Shown: positions 45,904-57,790, numbered from the stretch's first letter. The stretch is 64,000 nucleotides of DNA from Branchinecta lynchi (GCA_023053575.1 JAKZAP010000011.1:3906001-3970000), one strand, 5' to 3'. A program made the numbers and translations. Notes: a model not told the origin generated them from the letters alone.

Positions 45904-47340
45904 TGCACTGTCAGAAGTTTCATAACAAATAGCGTATAACACTTTCAAGAATAACACCTTTTCACTTAGAAATAAAGTGTTATGGCCAATTAAGTATACA
46001 CTATTTCGTGCCTTCACTATTTCAACACCTTCAGTTGGTAAAAGTACTAACGGGAACAAAAGAAACATAACAGATAACATCCCAAAGTATTATCTGTTGA
46101 AACCGCGAATCCTTCTGTTGTCGTTATGTAACTTCTGACAGTCTAGTATTTTTACCTACTGAAGGTGTTGTTGGAGATCTAGGCACGAAATAGTATAAAC
46201 TTAATTGGTCATAACACTTTATTTCTAAGTGAAAAGATGTTATTCTTGAAAGTGTTCACGCAATTTGCTATGAAACTTCTGACGGTATTCTGTTGTCGTT
46301 ATGTAACTTCTGACAGTGTAGTATTTTTATCTACTGAAAGTGTTGTTGGAGATCTAGGCACGAAATAGTATAAACTTAATTGGTCATAACACTTTATTTC
46401 GAAGTGAAAAGGTGTTATTCTTGAAAGTGTTCACGCAATTTGCTATGAAACTTCTGACAGTATTCTGTTGTCGTTATGTAACTTCTGACAGTGTAGTATT
46501 TTTATCTACTGAAGGTGTTGTTGGAGATCTAGGCAAGAAATAGTATAAACTTAATTGGTCATAACACTTTATTTCTAAGTGAAAGGTGGTATTCTTGAAA
46601 GTGTTATGCGCAATCTGTTATGAAACTTCTGACAGTGTTCTGTTGTCGTTATGTAACTTCTGACAGTCTAGTATTTTTACCTACTGAAGGTGTTGTTGGA
46701 GATCTAGGCACGAAATAGTATAAACTTAATTGGTCATAACACTTTATTTCTAAGTGAAAAGATGTTATTCTTGAAAGTGTTCACGCAATTTGCTATGAAA
46801 CTTCTGACGGTATTCTGTTGTCGTTATGTAACTTCTGACAGTGTAGTATTTTTATCTACTGAAAGTGTTGTTGGAGATCTAGGCACGAAATAGTATAAAC
46901 TTAATTGGTCATAACACTTTATTTCGAAGTGAAAAGGTGTTATTCTTGAAAGTGTTCACGCAATTTGCTATGAAACTTCTGACAGTATTCTGTTGTCGTT
47001 ATGTAACTTCTGACAGTGTAGTATTTTTATCTACTGAAGGTGTTGTTGGAGATCTAGGCAAGAAATAGTATAAACTTAATTGGTCATAACACTTTATTTC
47101 TAAGTGAAAGGTGGTATTCTTGAAAGTGTTATGCGCAATCTGTTATGAAACTTCTGACAGTGTTCTGTTGTCGTTATGTAACTTCTGACAGTCTAGTATT
47201 TTTATCTACTGAAGGTGTTGTTGGAGATCTAGGCACGAAATGGTATAAACTTAATTGGTCATAACACTTTATTTCTAAGTGAAAAGGTGTTATTCTTGAA
47301 AGTGTTATGCGCAATCTGTTATGAAACTTCTGACAGTGTG
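45904..47340 (+). repeat. Satellite built from one MITE arm: 7 units of 175 bp with 525-bp higher-order period
   Basis: A CACTGTCAGAAGTTTCATAA end at 45904 and an inverted arm (to about 46010) open a MITE. Its right arm is then present seven times. TCGTTATGTAACTTCTGACAG starts at 46121, 46296, 46471, 46646, 46821, 46996 and 47171, exactly 175 bp apart. Units 1 and 4 share GTCTAGTATTTTTACC and GACGGTATTC. Units 2 and 5 share CTACTGAAAGTG and TTTCGAAGTG. Units 3 and 6 share GGCAAGAAATAG and AAAGGTGGTATT. The order is therefore ABCABC plus a seventh unit. Each unit contains a CTTCTGACAGTG-type transposon end. Confidence 0.9.
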
Positions 47341-47483
47341 TGAACTGTGAAGCCGCGTAGAGGAAAAGTATTAGTCAAAACTGATTGGTTCTTTGGACGC
47401 ACTCCAGAGCGGCTCAGCGCGCCTCTTGACTCTTTGCTCTGCAAGAAGCAAGACGGAAATAGAGTAAACGGGGATCAAGATCA

Positions 47484-47760
47484 GAGCCTCGTTTTTGTTG
47501 CAATCGCGCTGCCTCATCGCTGCTGCAGCACTTCTTTGCTTTTGCACAATATGCGTTTTTGGATCCACCTCCTTCTTGGTTGAAGCGGCAGCGCTGCAGC
47601 CTCTTGCAGGGAAGCACGGACTTGGTCGGTGAGCAAGTCCGTGATTCTCGAGATGCGCGCCGTCTCCCTCGGAAGCGCTGCAGTGCAAAAACGCATGTAG
47701 AAAGAATCAGCCCGGAATCGGCCGAGAAGTGGACTGCAGCATGCAACAAAAACGAGGCTC
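47484..47760. mobile_element. Foldback/MITE with 19-bp perfect inverted repeats
   Basis: GAGCCTCGTTTTTGTTGCA at 47484-47502 is the exact complement of TGCAACAAAAACGAGGCTC at 47742-47760. Inside, TGCACAATATGCGTTTTTG and GTGCAAAAACGCATGTAG continue the inverted homology. The GC-rich centre (GCAGCGCTGCAG) gives long ORFs on both strands, which I regard as spurious. Confidence 0.75.
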
Positions 47761-48041
47761 AGCTTCGCCCAAAGCTAGAGCAAATACCTCTAGTTTAGGT
47801 CTATGTTTTTTGGGGGTATCCATAATCGCTGCATGTGACAAAAGACGGAGGTTCTATGTAATTAGTTGTTCTTGGGATGCCAATAATGGAGATAGAATAC
47901 ACATATGGAGAGTAGAATCTGGGAAACGAGAACGGATAGAAACACTGCTGAAGTAGGGTGAATATCATAAGTATGACGTGTCCTTTAACACTCGAGTGCG
48001 GAACCTAGTGTTAAATGTTACCAAACTTCTGACAATATAAG

Positions 48042-48451
48042 GCGTATTCTCGCCGTTCCTCGAGGACTCCACCTGAGGAGTCCCCGCGTTTTTGTTTGTC
48101 CCGGGGAGTCACTCCCCGTATTCTCGCGAGTCCCCACGGACGGGGAATTCTCCGATTATCATCACCATCACCGAAAAGGACTCCCTTTCAGATTCGGAGG
48201 GGAATCAATTTTTTGATGGTGTTGGTGCAATGTAAAATAACTGAAAACAATCAGAATAAACAAAACCAAAAATAAAGTGGATCCAGGCTAATTTCGTCAA
48301 CTTCATATTTTGTTTTCGAACAAAATCCATTTTGGAAGCATTCCCCGTGTTCTCGCTGTTTCTGTACGCGGAGTCCGCGCGGAGTGACTCCCTCTATTCT
48401 CGCTGTTCCCTTCGATTCCCCGAGGAGTCCTCGGGGAACGGCGAGAATACG
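48042..48451. mobile_element. Foldback/MITE with CGTATTCTCGCCGTTCC ends
   Basis: CGTATTCTCGCCGTTCC near 48043 is the complement of GGAACGGCGAGAATACG ending at 48451. The arms extend through CGAGGACTCC / GGAGTCCTCGG. The middle is unrelated AT-rich DNA. No ORF. Confidence 0.8.
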
Positions 48452-48899
48452 TCTATAGTGAGTGATCCCCTAGATTCCTCGCTATAGTTTCTTGGCAAAC
48501 AAAAATGGACCGGCAGAGGCGCTGACGCGACGCAGTCAGCCACGGACGCTTCCGGTGGAGAAGGAAGTCGATGATCATTTTAACGAGCAGAAGATGTCGT
48601 AAAATGCCGCAATATAGACACCTTGGCACTACACTTTCAAAAACAAGTCCTAATTCGGATTTTTACGATCCAATTTGTGCATACTTTCATGCACTGAGTG
48701 ATGTAATGTGCCCACCTGGGACGATTTGGTCCAAACCGGTTGCGAAGTTGTCCGGCGTACCGAAAATCGGATGGGAACTTTTCTTTCGGTCCGGAATTCG
48801 GACATATCACATTCATGCTTCGGTCCGAGAATTTTATTTCGATTCGAGTAGGAAATGCTATTTGGCCTTCCCTAGAGAGTTTCTATAGGTGCATTATAG

Positions 48900-49235
48900 G
48901 TGGTCTGGAATACTTTTCCAGACTCAATCCGAGAAGCGGGAAGTGTACCGCAATTTAAACATCGGTTAAAGAAACATCTCCTTGAGGGTAGTAGGTGAGT
49001 GGAGGTTTGGAAGACGAGAGAGGACAAATTGACAAATTTGTTAATTAATTTTTAGTTTATTTTAGTGATGGTTTCATTAAAATATGGTAGTAAATGTGTA
49101 CTGGTTGCGTTTTTCAAGCACGTATGTGCTTTGTTTGTAACCCGTCGTAAAGCCGGAATGAATTTTTTTAGTAAGGTTGTTGAATCCTGAAATCCTGATT
49201 ACCATACTCCGTCTCAACTTAGACGGGTTATAAAT
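48900..49235 (+). mobile_element. Non-LTR retrotransposon 3' end and UTR
   Basis: KHRLKKHLLEGSR then a stop can be read from about 48957, a typical LINE C-terminus. The 3' UTR (GACGAGAGAGGACAAATTGA, GGTAGTAAATGTGTACTGGT, CAAGCACGTATGTGCTTTG) matches the piece inside the element at 31737-32379. It ends near CTTAGACGGGTTATAAATAA. Confidence 0.65.
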
Positions 49236-50020
49236 AAGAAGGATTACTTTCTTGGATTATCTATTGGTTCGTCCCTAAAGTCGACACGGGAAATTACTTA
49301 TTGCTCGAACTGAGGTTAAAGTTCAATGGGCACATCAAACTACCCCAATCCCACTCTGTAACAACCTAGGATCAATGCTTACCTCCTAGATCAGCAGCTT
49401 TTTAAACAGTTTCCTCTCTGTGATATTTCAAAGCGTAATTTTTCGGGCCAGTACATGCTCAATTTACTAGCTTGGACAAAGATAAAAGTGATGTTTCTTA
49501 TAATACTTAGTAGATCTTTATTTTATGCATAAATCAGCTTGTATAATTCAGATTTGAACAGGTTATTTGTTTTTGAACGATTTCTGTAGGTATGTTATTT
49601 TTTTATAAGCTTGTGCATATTCTGGTACATTTTATAAAGCAAACTAATCAAGCTTCACAACACTATTCCACAAAGAAAAACTTTTAATAGGCACTTTAAG
49701 CCATGGAACTTCTGATGAAACACTAGAACAATCAAGTAATCTGCATCTGCGGCTTAACTTCGGTGAAATCTCAAATATATCCTTTTCCATCAAGCATTGC
49801 TGGGAGGTTTTAATTTCCTGCCACGATATCCCAGCTCCTAAGATTTGGATCGCCCAAATGCCAGAGAGGTAAAGACAGGGGATAACAAGAAAACGGCCGA
49901 TTTTCGTAGCGCCTTTTAAAGGAAGTCGGAAATGTTTATTTGTGAAGCATTTAATACAAAGTAAAGCATTAGAAGTGTCCATTGTGCTTTAAGATACGTA
50001 ATGCCTATGCTGGTACAGAT

Positions 50021-50500
50021 GGAGCACAGCTTAATATTGGTAAACGCCACCTCCCAAAGTGTATAGTGCTGTTTTTCTCCCTCATTTTCTATACTTGGTT
50101 ACTTTCTGGGACATACTACCTCAATCAGATAAAATAAAAATTAGGAAGCCTTATTTCAAATATGCAAAGTTCCTCATTCGAGTACCGCATTGGACAAAGA
50201 GGGAAGACTGCGGGAGAGATACAGCTTGCCGGATCCCGGATACAGGATTGGAGCACAGCTTATTCGACTTGGTAAACGTCACCTCGCAAAAGTGTATGAT
50301 GCTATTTTTCTCCCTCATGTTCTACTTGGTTCCTTTCTGGGACATTAACTCAATCAGATAAATAAAATTAGAAGGGCTTATTATTCAAATATGCAAAGTT
50401 ACTCATTCGAGTACCGCATTGGACAAGGAATGGAAGACTGCGGGAGAGACAGAGCTTGCCGGATCCTCTTGATGCTGCAAATAAAAAAGTTCTAAGATGT
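50021..50500 (+). pseudogene. LINE RT C-terminal remnant, tandemly duplicated (229-bp offset)
   Basis: GGAGCACAGCTTA occurs at 50021 and 50250, and the sequence repeats up to GCTTGCCGGATCC. One frame reads KIRKPYFKYAKFLIRVPHWT and another reads the second copy as FKYAKLLIRVPHWT. Both resemble the LRSCYYRYAKFLLFLPPWYK segment of the LINE at 37560-38782, so this is an old relative of that element. Confidence 0.65.
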
Positions 50501-50559
50501 CAGAAAATCCTCTGAACTACCCTTGAGAGGGTTTTTAGTGAAGTGTTCCTTGGAACGAT

Positions 50560-51440
50560 CTACGATTGCGAGCGCTGTATCAGCTTTCGGCTTTCGGTTT
50601 CCGTTTTCCGGTTTTAACCGCTGTTTGTGGAGCTCACAACTCGTGAACCAGTGCATGTATCAAGTTGGAGCTTCGTACACTTGTGGGTATTGTGGTCAAG
50701 TTGTGCTTCTTAGGGGTCCAATCCCTCCACCCAAATAGTTCAGGGACATTTAGGCCCAGATTCGCCATATAGTGGAGTTCATAACTCGTGAACCATGACA
50801 AGCATCAATTTGAAACTTGGTGTTATTGTTGGTACTGAGATCTAGAAGTACTTTTTGTGGTCCCAAATCCCCACTCACCCAGTTTTGGGGCAATCGGCTC
50901 CAAATTACCCAGTGGCTAAGATCTTAACTTTGACACGGCTGGAGCTAGAATGACGAAGTTTCTTGTACCTGTATCATCTGGCTACGAAGAAAAATCTTGA
51001 CACTGCACCTCCCCAGCCCTCCATGGGCAACTGGGCCGAGATTGCCTATGATTTGAGATTGTGTGAACCGTTACAGGTATCAAAGTTTAAAACTGGTATA
51101 TTTGATGATATTGGGGTCTAGTTCAAAGTTACCCCCCCCCCCCACACACACACATACACACCTTCACCATTCTTCGGCTTCAGGGGCAACTGTGCCCAGT
51201 TCATAGCTTGCAAACCATGCCCGGGATCAAGTAGAAATTTGGAACGATTGTTGTCATTGGGGTCTAAATGTGTACGTTTATTTTTAGGAGGAGGGTAGTC
51301 CTGCCTCGAACATCCGGGCTTTTCAGACACTACTAGGCGCAGATTCTCCAGTGACTAATTTGCGTAACATACACCACAATTAGATATGACAACGAAGTTC
51401 CGTTTTTTTCAGGTTTCTAGGCTCTTGAATACATTTTTGG
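50560..51440 (-). mobile_element. F6 tandem-repeat transposon, minus copy
   Basis: The terminal GCGAGCGCTGTATCAGCTTT and CGGTTTCCGTTTTCCGGTTT is the complement of the 11660-11715 end. Units carrying ACTCGTGAACCA and TTGAAACTTGG or TTTGGAACG words, each with a tract such as CCCCACTCACCC, follow every ~190-220 bp. Confidence 0.6.
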
Positions 51441-52368
51441 AGTTTCACCTCCTCCACCCTTCCCGTTCGTGTGCAACGGGTCCCAGACTGCCCATGTGTT
51501 AAGTTTAAATCTCGTATGCTTGTCCACAACACTTTTCTTAAGATGCACATTGCGTTTGCTTGGTTTCATGTTTCACAAAGAGTTTGAGGTGTCATTTAGT
51601 CACAATATGTGTTTTCGCGTTAGGAACGGTGATGAAATGGGATCTGAAACTTTATGACTTTGACATTAGTGTGTATGAACAAGGTATTATACACAAAATA
51701 CATTTCCCGATTGATGAAATAAAGCCGGTAGTGTATTGGTAGTGTGTTTGTACGAAGCAAACCTTGAAAGACAGAGATGGAACTGTGATCGGAGACCGAA
51801 TTACGATTTACGCGAAAGGTTTGAGTTTCTAAGTGACCTAACATGTGTTCTGGCGTGGAAGGTGTCAGATGAGACGCATTTCGAAAATGTATGACTTTAA
51901 CATTAGGGTGTTCGAGCAAGGTAGTAAACGAAGTGTAATGGAACTAACCTACAGTGCTCATAGCGAGCATAACTGATTGTACGAGAGATGGCCTAAGACG
52001 TGGTTGGAGATTCTTTGAGAGCTCAATTGTTTGTTTCATTGATAAATGATCTGAACGTTACGAGAAGGGAGAAATCCAAGTCAGTTCAATTCATTATTTT
52101 ACACTCCACGCCTGAGCGCTTGCGCACTTGTTTGTTTTATTTCTGTGTCTGTTGTTGTTCTTTCTTTTTGTTGTTTGGTTCATTATTAGGTTAATTGGTT
52201 AGAAGTTAGTTACGTGTTGTTTTTTGTACGGTGCAATGTCTTTCCGTATTATTACTTTTTCCTCTTTTTTTTGTATTTATCTCTTTGTGTCTCTCTCTTT
52301 TTTTGAGAGTACGATGGGTCATAAGTAAAATAATAATTAATTTATTCAAACAATGTTTAAACGGATAC

Positions 52369-52433
52369 GTCAGCTACGATTCTTCATCAGCGATATTTCG
52401 GCCCTTCTTGGCAAGGGTCCTCGTCAGGCTGTC
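52369..52433 (-). ncRNA. Candidate type-I hammerhead ribozyme
   Basis: Minus strand: GACAGC (52433-52428), CTGACGA (52427-52421), stem II with GCCAAG loop, GAAA (52399-52396), stem III, then TA (52376-52375) before GCTGAC (52374-52369). Length and all core bases equal those of the other two complete motifs. Position 16.2 is G, giving a G-U pair in stem III. Confidence 0.65.
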
Positions 52434-52713
52434 AAACCTCTGGTTCAACTTCGGGGAGGAAACAAACCTGTAATTTCATTTCATTTCATTTATTTCTGAC
52501 CGCCAAAGCTGGCGAGTATAAAAGAGAAATAAGAATACAACACGGCCAAAAAATACATTAAACGTGGCCCAACACTTGCACAATCAAATGCTCAACAAAT
52601 TTTGAAAAAAAAAACAAATAAAAAAGAACATAATCATCATCACTATCACATAATCAGGTTTGTTTCCTTCCATTACAGGTTTGTTTCCTTCCCCGAAGTT
52701 GAACCAGGGGATT

Positions 52714-52778
52714 GACAGCCTGACGAGGACCCTTGCCAAGAAGGGCCGAAATATCGCTGATGAAGAATCGTAGCTGAC
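52714..52778 (+). ncRNA. Candidate type-I hammerhead ribozyme
   Basis: Stem I strand GACAGC (52714-52719); CTGACGA (52720-52726); stem II pairs 52727-52728 with 52746-52747 and 52730-52734 with 52741-52745, with A52729 bulged and loop 52735-52740; GAA (52748-52750); A15.1 (52751) pairs with T52771. A52772 is the cleavage-site base, and GCTGAC (52773-52778) pairs back to 52714-52719 except for one A-A mismatch. This is a complete hammerhead core with an NUH (GUA) site. Confidence 0.7.
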
Positions 52779-53054
52779 GTATCCGTTATAAACATTGTTT
52801 GAATAAATGTTTCAAAGTCAGCTTGGGCTCAAAGAATATTTATATTAATTAATATTACAAATTCAATACTAAACTGGCAAAATGGTATTTGCATGTAATC
52901 TTGTAACAAAGTGCTAAAATGACGTGTAGTATTAAAGTATGAATCAAAGCTCGTTTCTCTTCAGATCTGTTTAACCTGATCACTTATTGGCTTGTGACCA
53001 ATATAAATTAGCGCGCCACTAGTGGACGAGTTGGACCAAACGCAGGCGTACAAT

Positions 53055-53335
53055 GAGCGTGTTCCACCCTACTTACCGTAGTTACTACGCATGACGTCAC
53101 GAATTCTGGCTTTTTGCCGTCAAGGCTGGAACGATTTTTCTATTTTCCAGCAGGATCTCACGCCAGGGGTGAATCCGACCAGTCACGTTACAGAGATGCG
53201 TTGTTACTACGCTTACTATAGGCTCCAGAGCATGGTAAGCAAATAGGTTGGAACGGTCAGCGTAGTAACTTTTCGTGAGGATGGAACGGAAATAGTAACT
53301 AATAGTAACTATTGTTAGAAGGGTGGAACACACTC
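53055..53335. mobile_element. GTTCCACC / GGTGGAAC MITE, intact copy
   Basis: The 281-bp element starts GAGCGTGTTCCACCCTACTT and ends AGAAGGGTGGAACACACTC. AAT stands on both sides (ACAAT before, AATGT after), a possible 3-bp target duplication. It contains TGACGTCACG and TACTACGC words in both arms. Confidence 0.8.
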
Positions 53336-53449
53336 AATGTCAATGTTAGTAGATTTTATTCTTTGTTGTAGCAAAGTACTAATAAGGTTGAATTTTTTCA
53401 AAAACGAATGATACAACTGTCACTTTGTTTGTTTTTGTCACAGCCTCGG

Positions 53450-53595
53450 CAAGGCCGTATCCAGCGGGGCCCGAAACAGACACAAATAATAATTTTTATA
53501 GGCTTTTCTCTCTGATCTGTGTTTTTTGTACTTTTTTGTCCGACCAGCAGGAACTAACCCCCCACCCCCGAAATAAATTGCTGGATACGGGCCTG
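53450..53595. mobile_element. hAT-type MITE with 8-bp target-site duplication
   Basis: The ends are CAAGGCCGTATCCAG and CTGGATACGGGCCTG. AGCCTCGG is repeated exactly at 53442-53449 and 53596-53603. The middle (GATCTGTGTTTTTTGTACTT, TTTTGTCCGACCAGCAGG) is the complement of the 2376-2562 copy. Confidence 0.9.
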
Positions 53596-55369
53596 AGCCT
53601 CGGCAATAGCTTATTTCCGAGGGGATGCTCACTCTCCAGCACCCGGTGTACACTCATTCCCCGCAACTTACGGAACCTCCGGGCACCTTCCCACTTTTGT
53701 CAGCTTTTACCCTCTCTAGGGTTTCGCAAATCAAGTAATATGGCGATCTCTAGCGTCAAAAGAAAGTACTATAACCGATTAACTGTATCATAATAATTAG
53801 CAACTACAAAGGCCGACTCAGAGGGCGTTCGTAACGTTCGCAAAGTTTTTCGCAGAGTATGCTCCGTAAAGCTTGTCGCCGCTTAGACGGGAATTTGACC
53901 TAGATAACATATTACGAGAACTGTTTGTGGCAATTTGTTCTAGAAAGAAAAAAAAAATCTAATTATTAGATATTATTATTATCATATGAAACATAGGTAG
54001 TAGGTGGATATTTATTAACACTAAAAGCCACAATGGGCTATGGTTGATATCCAGATACAGGAAACGAACCTCCAATAAATAAATTAGAGTAAGCCAATAA
54101 TACAAATAATATAAATTAACAAATAACTTTAAAACAATTTAATCCAATAAGTAATTCTTTCCTCCCAACTCACCCGAACAAAAACCAACAAGAACAACTA
54201 AATTAAAAAAAAAAATTGTTTATAATTATCCTTGCAAAAAACGTCTCAAGTTATTCGACCTTATTATTATTATTATCATATAAACCACAAGAATCATTAC
54301 CTCACTATTTTTCATTCTCCTATTCCTCATTTTCGAATTTATTTGCATCTCTTATTTTTCATCTCTTCTCCTATTGGTCAATCTTCCGAACCTTACGGAA
54401 AAGTTAACTGAAGTTAAACTTCTTGCCTGCTTCCGTAAAGTACTTTACGCGTGTTGGCAGAGCAACTTTACGAACTTCGTGAACGACTTCACGCACTTTA
54501 CGAACGCCGTCTGCCGTCCTTAATGCAATAAACTGCGCATCTTTATGCAAACATTAAGATACTTCTGACACAGCGCGAATGTTGTGAACTACGTAGCAAG
54601 AGAAACATCAACTCAACACATGCACGTTTGACTTAATGTAGTTGGCATAAAAAAATTCACGACGTAGAAGTCGTTATTTAGGAAAACTGTTTAGTTGGTA
54701 ATGGCAAAATCGAAACAGCAGAGAGGCTTCTAAGTTTCCCTGCCAACCCATGCCATTCTTAGACATGTCTTTAATCAATAACCCGTTTAGTATTAAAATG
54801 TGTTAAGAAATTTAAATTGTCAGAATTTTGTATTACTGTTCAATTTTGTGTAAACAACGTAAACATGTTTCATTATTTTGTATAATGTTTACCTTTTTTT
54901 TGTTTTCCTTCGTGCATTTTACTTTCTTTATGTTGTATTACTCCCCTGTCCATAGTACGCGGGACATCAATAAATAAATAAAGCGTGTTCGATGGACCAG
55001 AACATACAAGTTGGCTCTAACTGGCGATTATCAGAAGGGATACTGCCAAGATCTCAAGACCGCACTGACATCACCTCGAATTGTGTTATGCTGACTTACA
55101 AATTGTTGAGCTCATTACAAATTCCTTTCTCCGTCTGTGTGCGGAATATCACTTGGACCTGGGTGATATTATGCTTGCTATATCTCACATGGCAGCTCTT
55201 ATGCATTCATACTACACATTCATGAAATATGAGTCCAAAACCTGTAGCCTCTGTATCTGCAAGCTTGCAGCTGTAGCGAAGAACCAAGCCTTAAAGTTCA
55301 ACTGAAAAGCCAACTTGCTTATGGATCTCATATCTTGATATACTGGATTGTTTTGGCTCTGATGAGTTC

Positions 55370-56254
55370 TTTTTGGGATCCCAAAACGTAAGGACATCGC
55401 AAAATTTGTCCGTCTCTCCGTCTGTCTGTCCGTCTGTGAGCACTATAACTCTCGAAGGGAATGAGATATTTTGATGAAACTTGGTGTGAGGATTCTTTTG
55501 GTCAACAGTAAGTCGAGTTCGTAGATGGGCTCTGTAGCCCTACATTTAGGGGTGGGGGACGGGGTTTAAATTGACGGGCAAATGAAATATTTTTAAACAG
55601 ATAATGTGATAGTCGATTATGAACGAAGAAGACATGCTGAACACGGCGGTGAAAACCATTTTGTCATAGGACAAGTAGTTCGCCCGCAATCCGGCCAAAA
55701 CCGGAAAGTTTGTTAAAAGTAAAAGTGTTATTTTAAGTTGATTATATATTCGATTTAGGTGTAAGAAGTTTACGCTGAACAGTATGATGAAAACCATTTT
55801 GTCGCCGGACAAATAGTTAGCCTGGAATCCGGCAAAAACTGGAAAGTCTGTTAAAAGTAAAAGTTTTATTTGAAGTTGATTATATGTTTCGATTTAGAGG
55901 AAGGAAGACATGCTGAAAACGATGGTGAAAACCATTTTTTCGCCGGGCAAGTTAGTTCGCCCGGTATTCGCTCAAACCGGAAAGGACACTTGTGTGACAC
56001 AATTCTGTAACCACCAGAAAATTCGCAGAAGCAAGACAGAATCGTTTCGATCCGCTCATAGTAGACACATATGCTGAATCCATATATGATCTTGGTTTTC
56101 TTAGATGATCAGTAATTTGGCCTTACTCTGTTTCTAAATTTTAAGAGTAAAAATGTCCAAAAAGTCCGGCGAACCCTGGATCCGACGGAAACAAACCTAA
56201 TTGTCTGCATTGCATATTCAATTTTTTGGGATCCCATCGGAACCTTTGGTCTTG
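55370..56254 (-). mobile_element. F1 tandem-repeat transposon, copy G (minus, both ends present)
   Basis: It starts TTTTTGGGATCCCAAAACGT and ends CATCGGAACCTTTGGTCTTG. Three internal units, the CCGTCTGTCTGTCCGTCTG run and the GATGAAACTTGGTGTGAGGA segment are in the usual order. Confidence 0.85.
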
Positions 56255-56993
56255 TTCGTTTCTGTGCACAGCAAGTTTCTTGTTGTGACGTTAAAAATGT
56301 AGACAACGACACGACAAAAATCGTGAGAACACCGAGCGATTTGAATTTCACCGAGGGCATGTTTTTTCATTGTGTAAAATAGCGACAACAAACATTAAAG
56401 ACGCTGCAATACCCTAGTTGCAAAATAAGTAAAGACAAGTGTAAGGAGTAGCATTCAGTTTAGGAGGTTTGCTTATTAGCAGCAGTCAAATTGCTGCTGA
56501 ACATTTGAAGATACATAGAGCTACCACGAATCTAAAAGATCTTCACATAAACTAATAATCTTAATCGCGATTGGAGCAACAATTTTCACGCCGTTTTCAA
56601 ATCTATGATTCTTAAATTCGTAAAATGTGATTCGTAAGGAGATTTTTGTGCTTTAGCCTATTCAACCATCTAGGTTCAGGGCCAACTGGGCCCAAGTTTC
56701 CCACTCATATTGGTAGCCTAAAGCCTAATATAAATTTGGTTACTCCTCTTCTGTTCATTTCTGGTCTGACTTAATTTTAGAATAAGGTAAAACATACTCG
56801 CGCCTCTACTCCACCATTAAAGGGGGTCAATGGTCATGGCCCGCTAGATAGCAACTGAAAAACCGCTACTAAACGTTCAAACCAGTGAAACAAAAGCTTC
56901 CACAAGATCAGAAATATTTTTTTTGTTCTGACCTTCCTCTTTGAAGGGTCCAGATGAGCTGACTCGTATGAAAGAACGTTGTCTACACTATAA

Positions 56994-57790
56994 CAAGACC
57001 GAATGTATCAACGGGATCGCAAAAATTTAATATTTGATCCAGACAATTGCCGACAATTGCGTCTTGTAGACAGACCTATCCCGGAAATTTAATTCTTTTA
57101 CTTTTACCTATTAGCATTTGTACAATTAAAATTCAGAAACAGACTGAAGCCAGTGAATAGTCACCTGAGAAAGCAAGTTCATGTATGGATTCAGCATGTG
57201 TGTTTACCCTATGCGTCATATTTACTTTGACGAAACTGATCGAAACGTCCTGCCTTACTTCTACCAAATATCCGGTTTCGGCCGGATTCCGGATGTAATA
57301 CTTGTTCGGTAAAAAACTAAAGCTCGAAACGAATTCAGCATATCTACTTACCCCTATATCGAACCTCTGATCAACTTCATATAAACCGTAACTTTTAACA
57401 AATTCTCAGGTTTTGGCCGGATTCCGAGCGAACTAATTGTCCAGCGAAAAAATAAGTCTCAGATATGAATTCAGCATGTCTCCTTACCCCTAGATCGACT
57501 ATTTCAATGACCTTTTAAAACATTTTTTGTCGTCGTTCAATCTGAAACCCCTCCCCCGCACCTAACTATGGGCTATAGGGCTCATCTACGAACTTGACCT
57601 GTACTTTGACTCAAAGAGTCCTCATGCCAAGTTTGAGTAAAACATCTCAACCCCTTTGAGTTATCGTGCTAACAGACGGACGAACGGACAGACGGACGAA
57701 CGGACAAATGGACAGACGGACAACTTCTACAAAATCATAGTTATCCCGTCACTTAGGGGGGGGGGGGGATCACTTTCGGGATCCCAAAAA
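56994..57790 (+). mobile_element. F1 tandem-repeat transposon, copy H (short)
   Basis: It starts CAAGACCGAATGTATCAACG followed by GGATCGCAAAAATTTAATAT and ends TCGGGATCCCAAAAA. Only about two and a half internal units remain, so unit number varies between copies (796 bp here against 1046 bp in copy C). The GACGGACGAACGGACAGACG run is expanded. Confidence 0.8.

Larger units (their letters stand above)
52350..52855. mobile_element. F3 foldback element, copy 4, interrupted by a LINE tail
   Basis: The arms AAACGGATACGTCAGCTACG (from about 52359) and CGTAGCTGACGTATCCGTTA (to about 52788) are inverted. Both contain GCCCTTCTTGGCAAGGGTCC or its complement. ATTTCATTTCATTTCATTTA (from about 52476) marks a minus-strand LINE tail of about 190 bp in the centre. 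The outer end CAAAGTCAGCTTGGGCTCAA closes it. Both arms hold complete hammerhead-like motifs. Confidence 0.8.

Noticed and set aside
47347..47798. Long ORFs on both strands in a GC-rich patch
   Set aside because: The patch is a foldback element with perfect 19-bp ends; open frames come from GC-rich palindromic sequence.
49644..49982. 112-codon minus-strand ORF
   Set aside because: No recognisable motif, no splice-site pattern matching the receptor gene, AT-rich like its surroundings. Left unannotated.
55081..55305. 74-codon ORF with a leucine-rich, structured-looking stretch
   Set aside because: No family recognised; overlapping frame equally open; splice sites not convincing.
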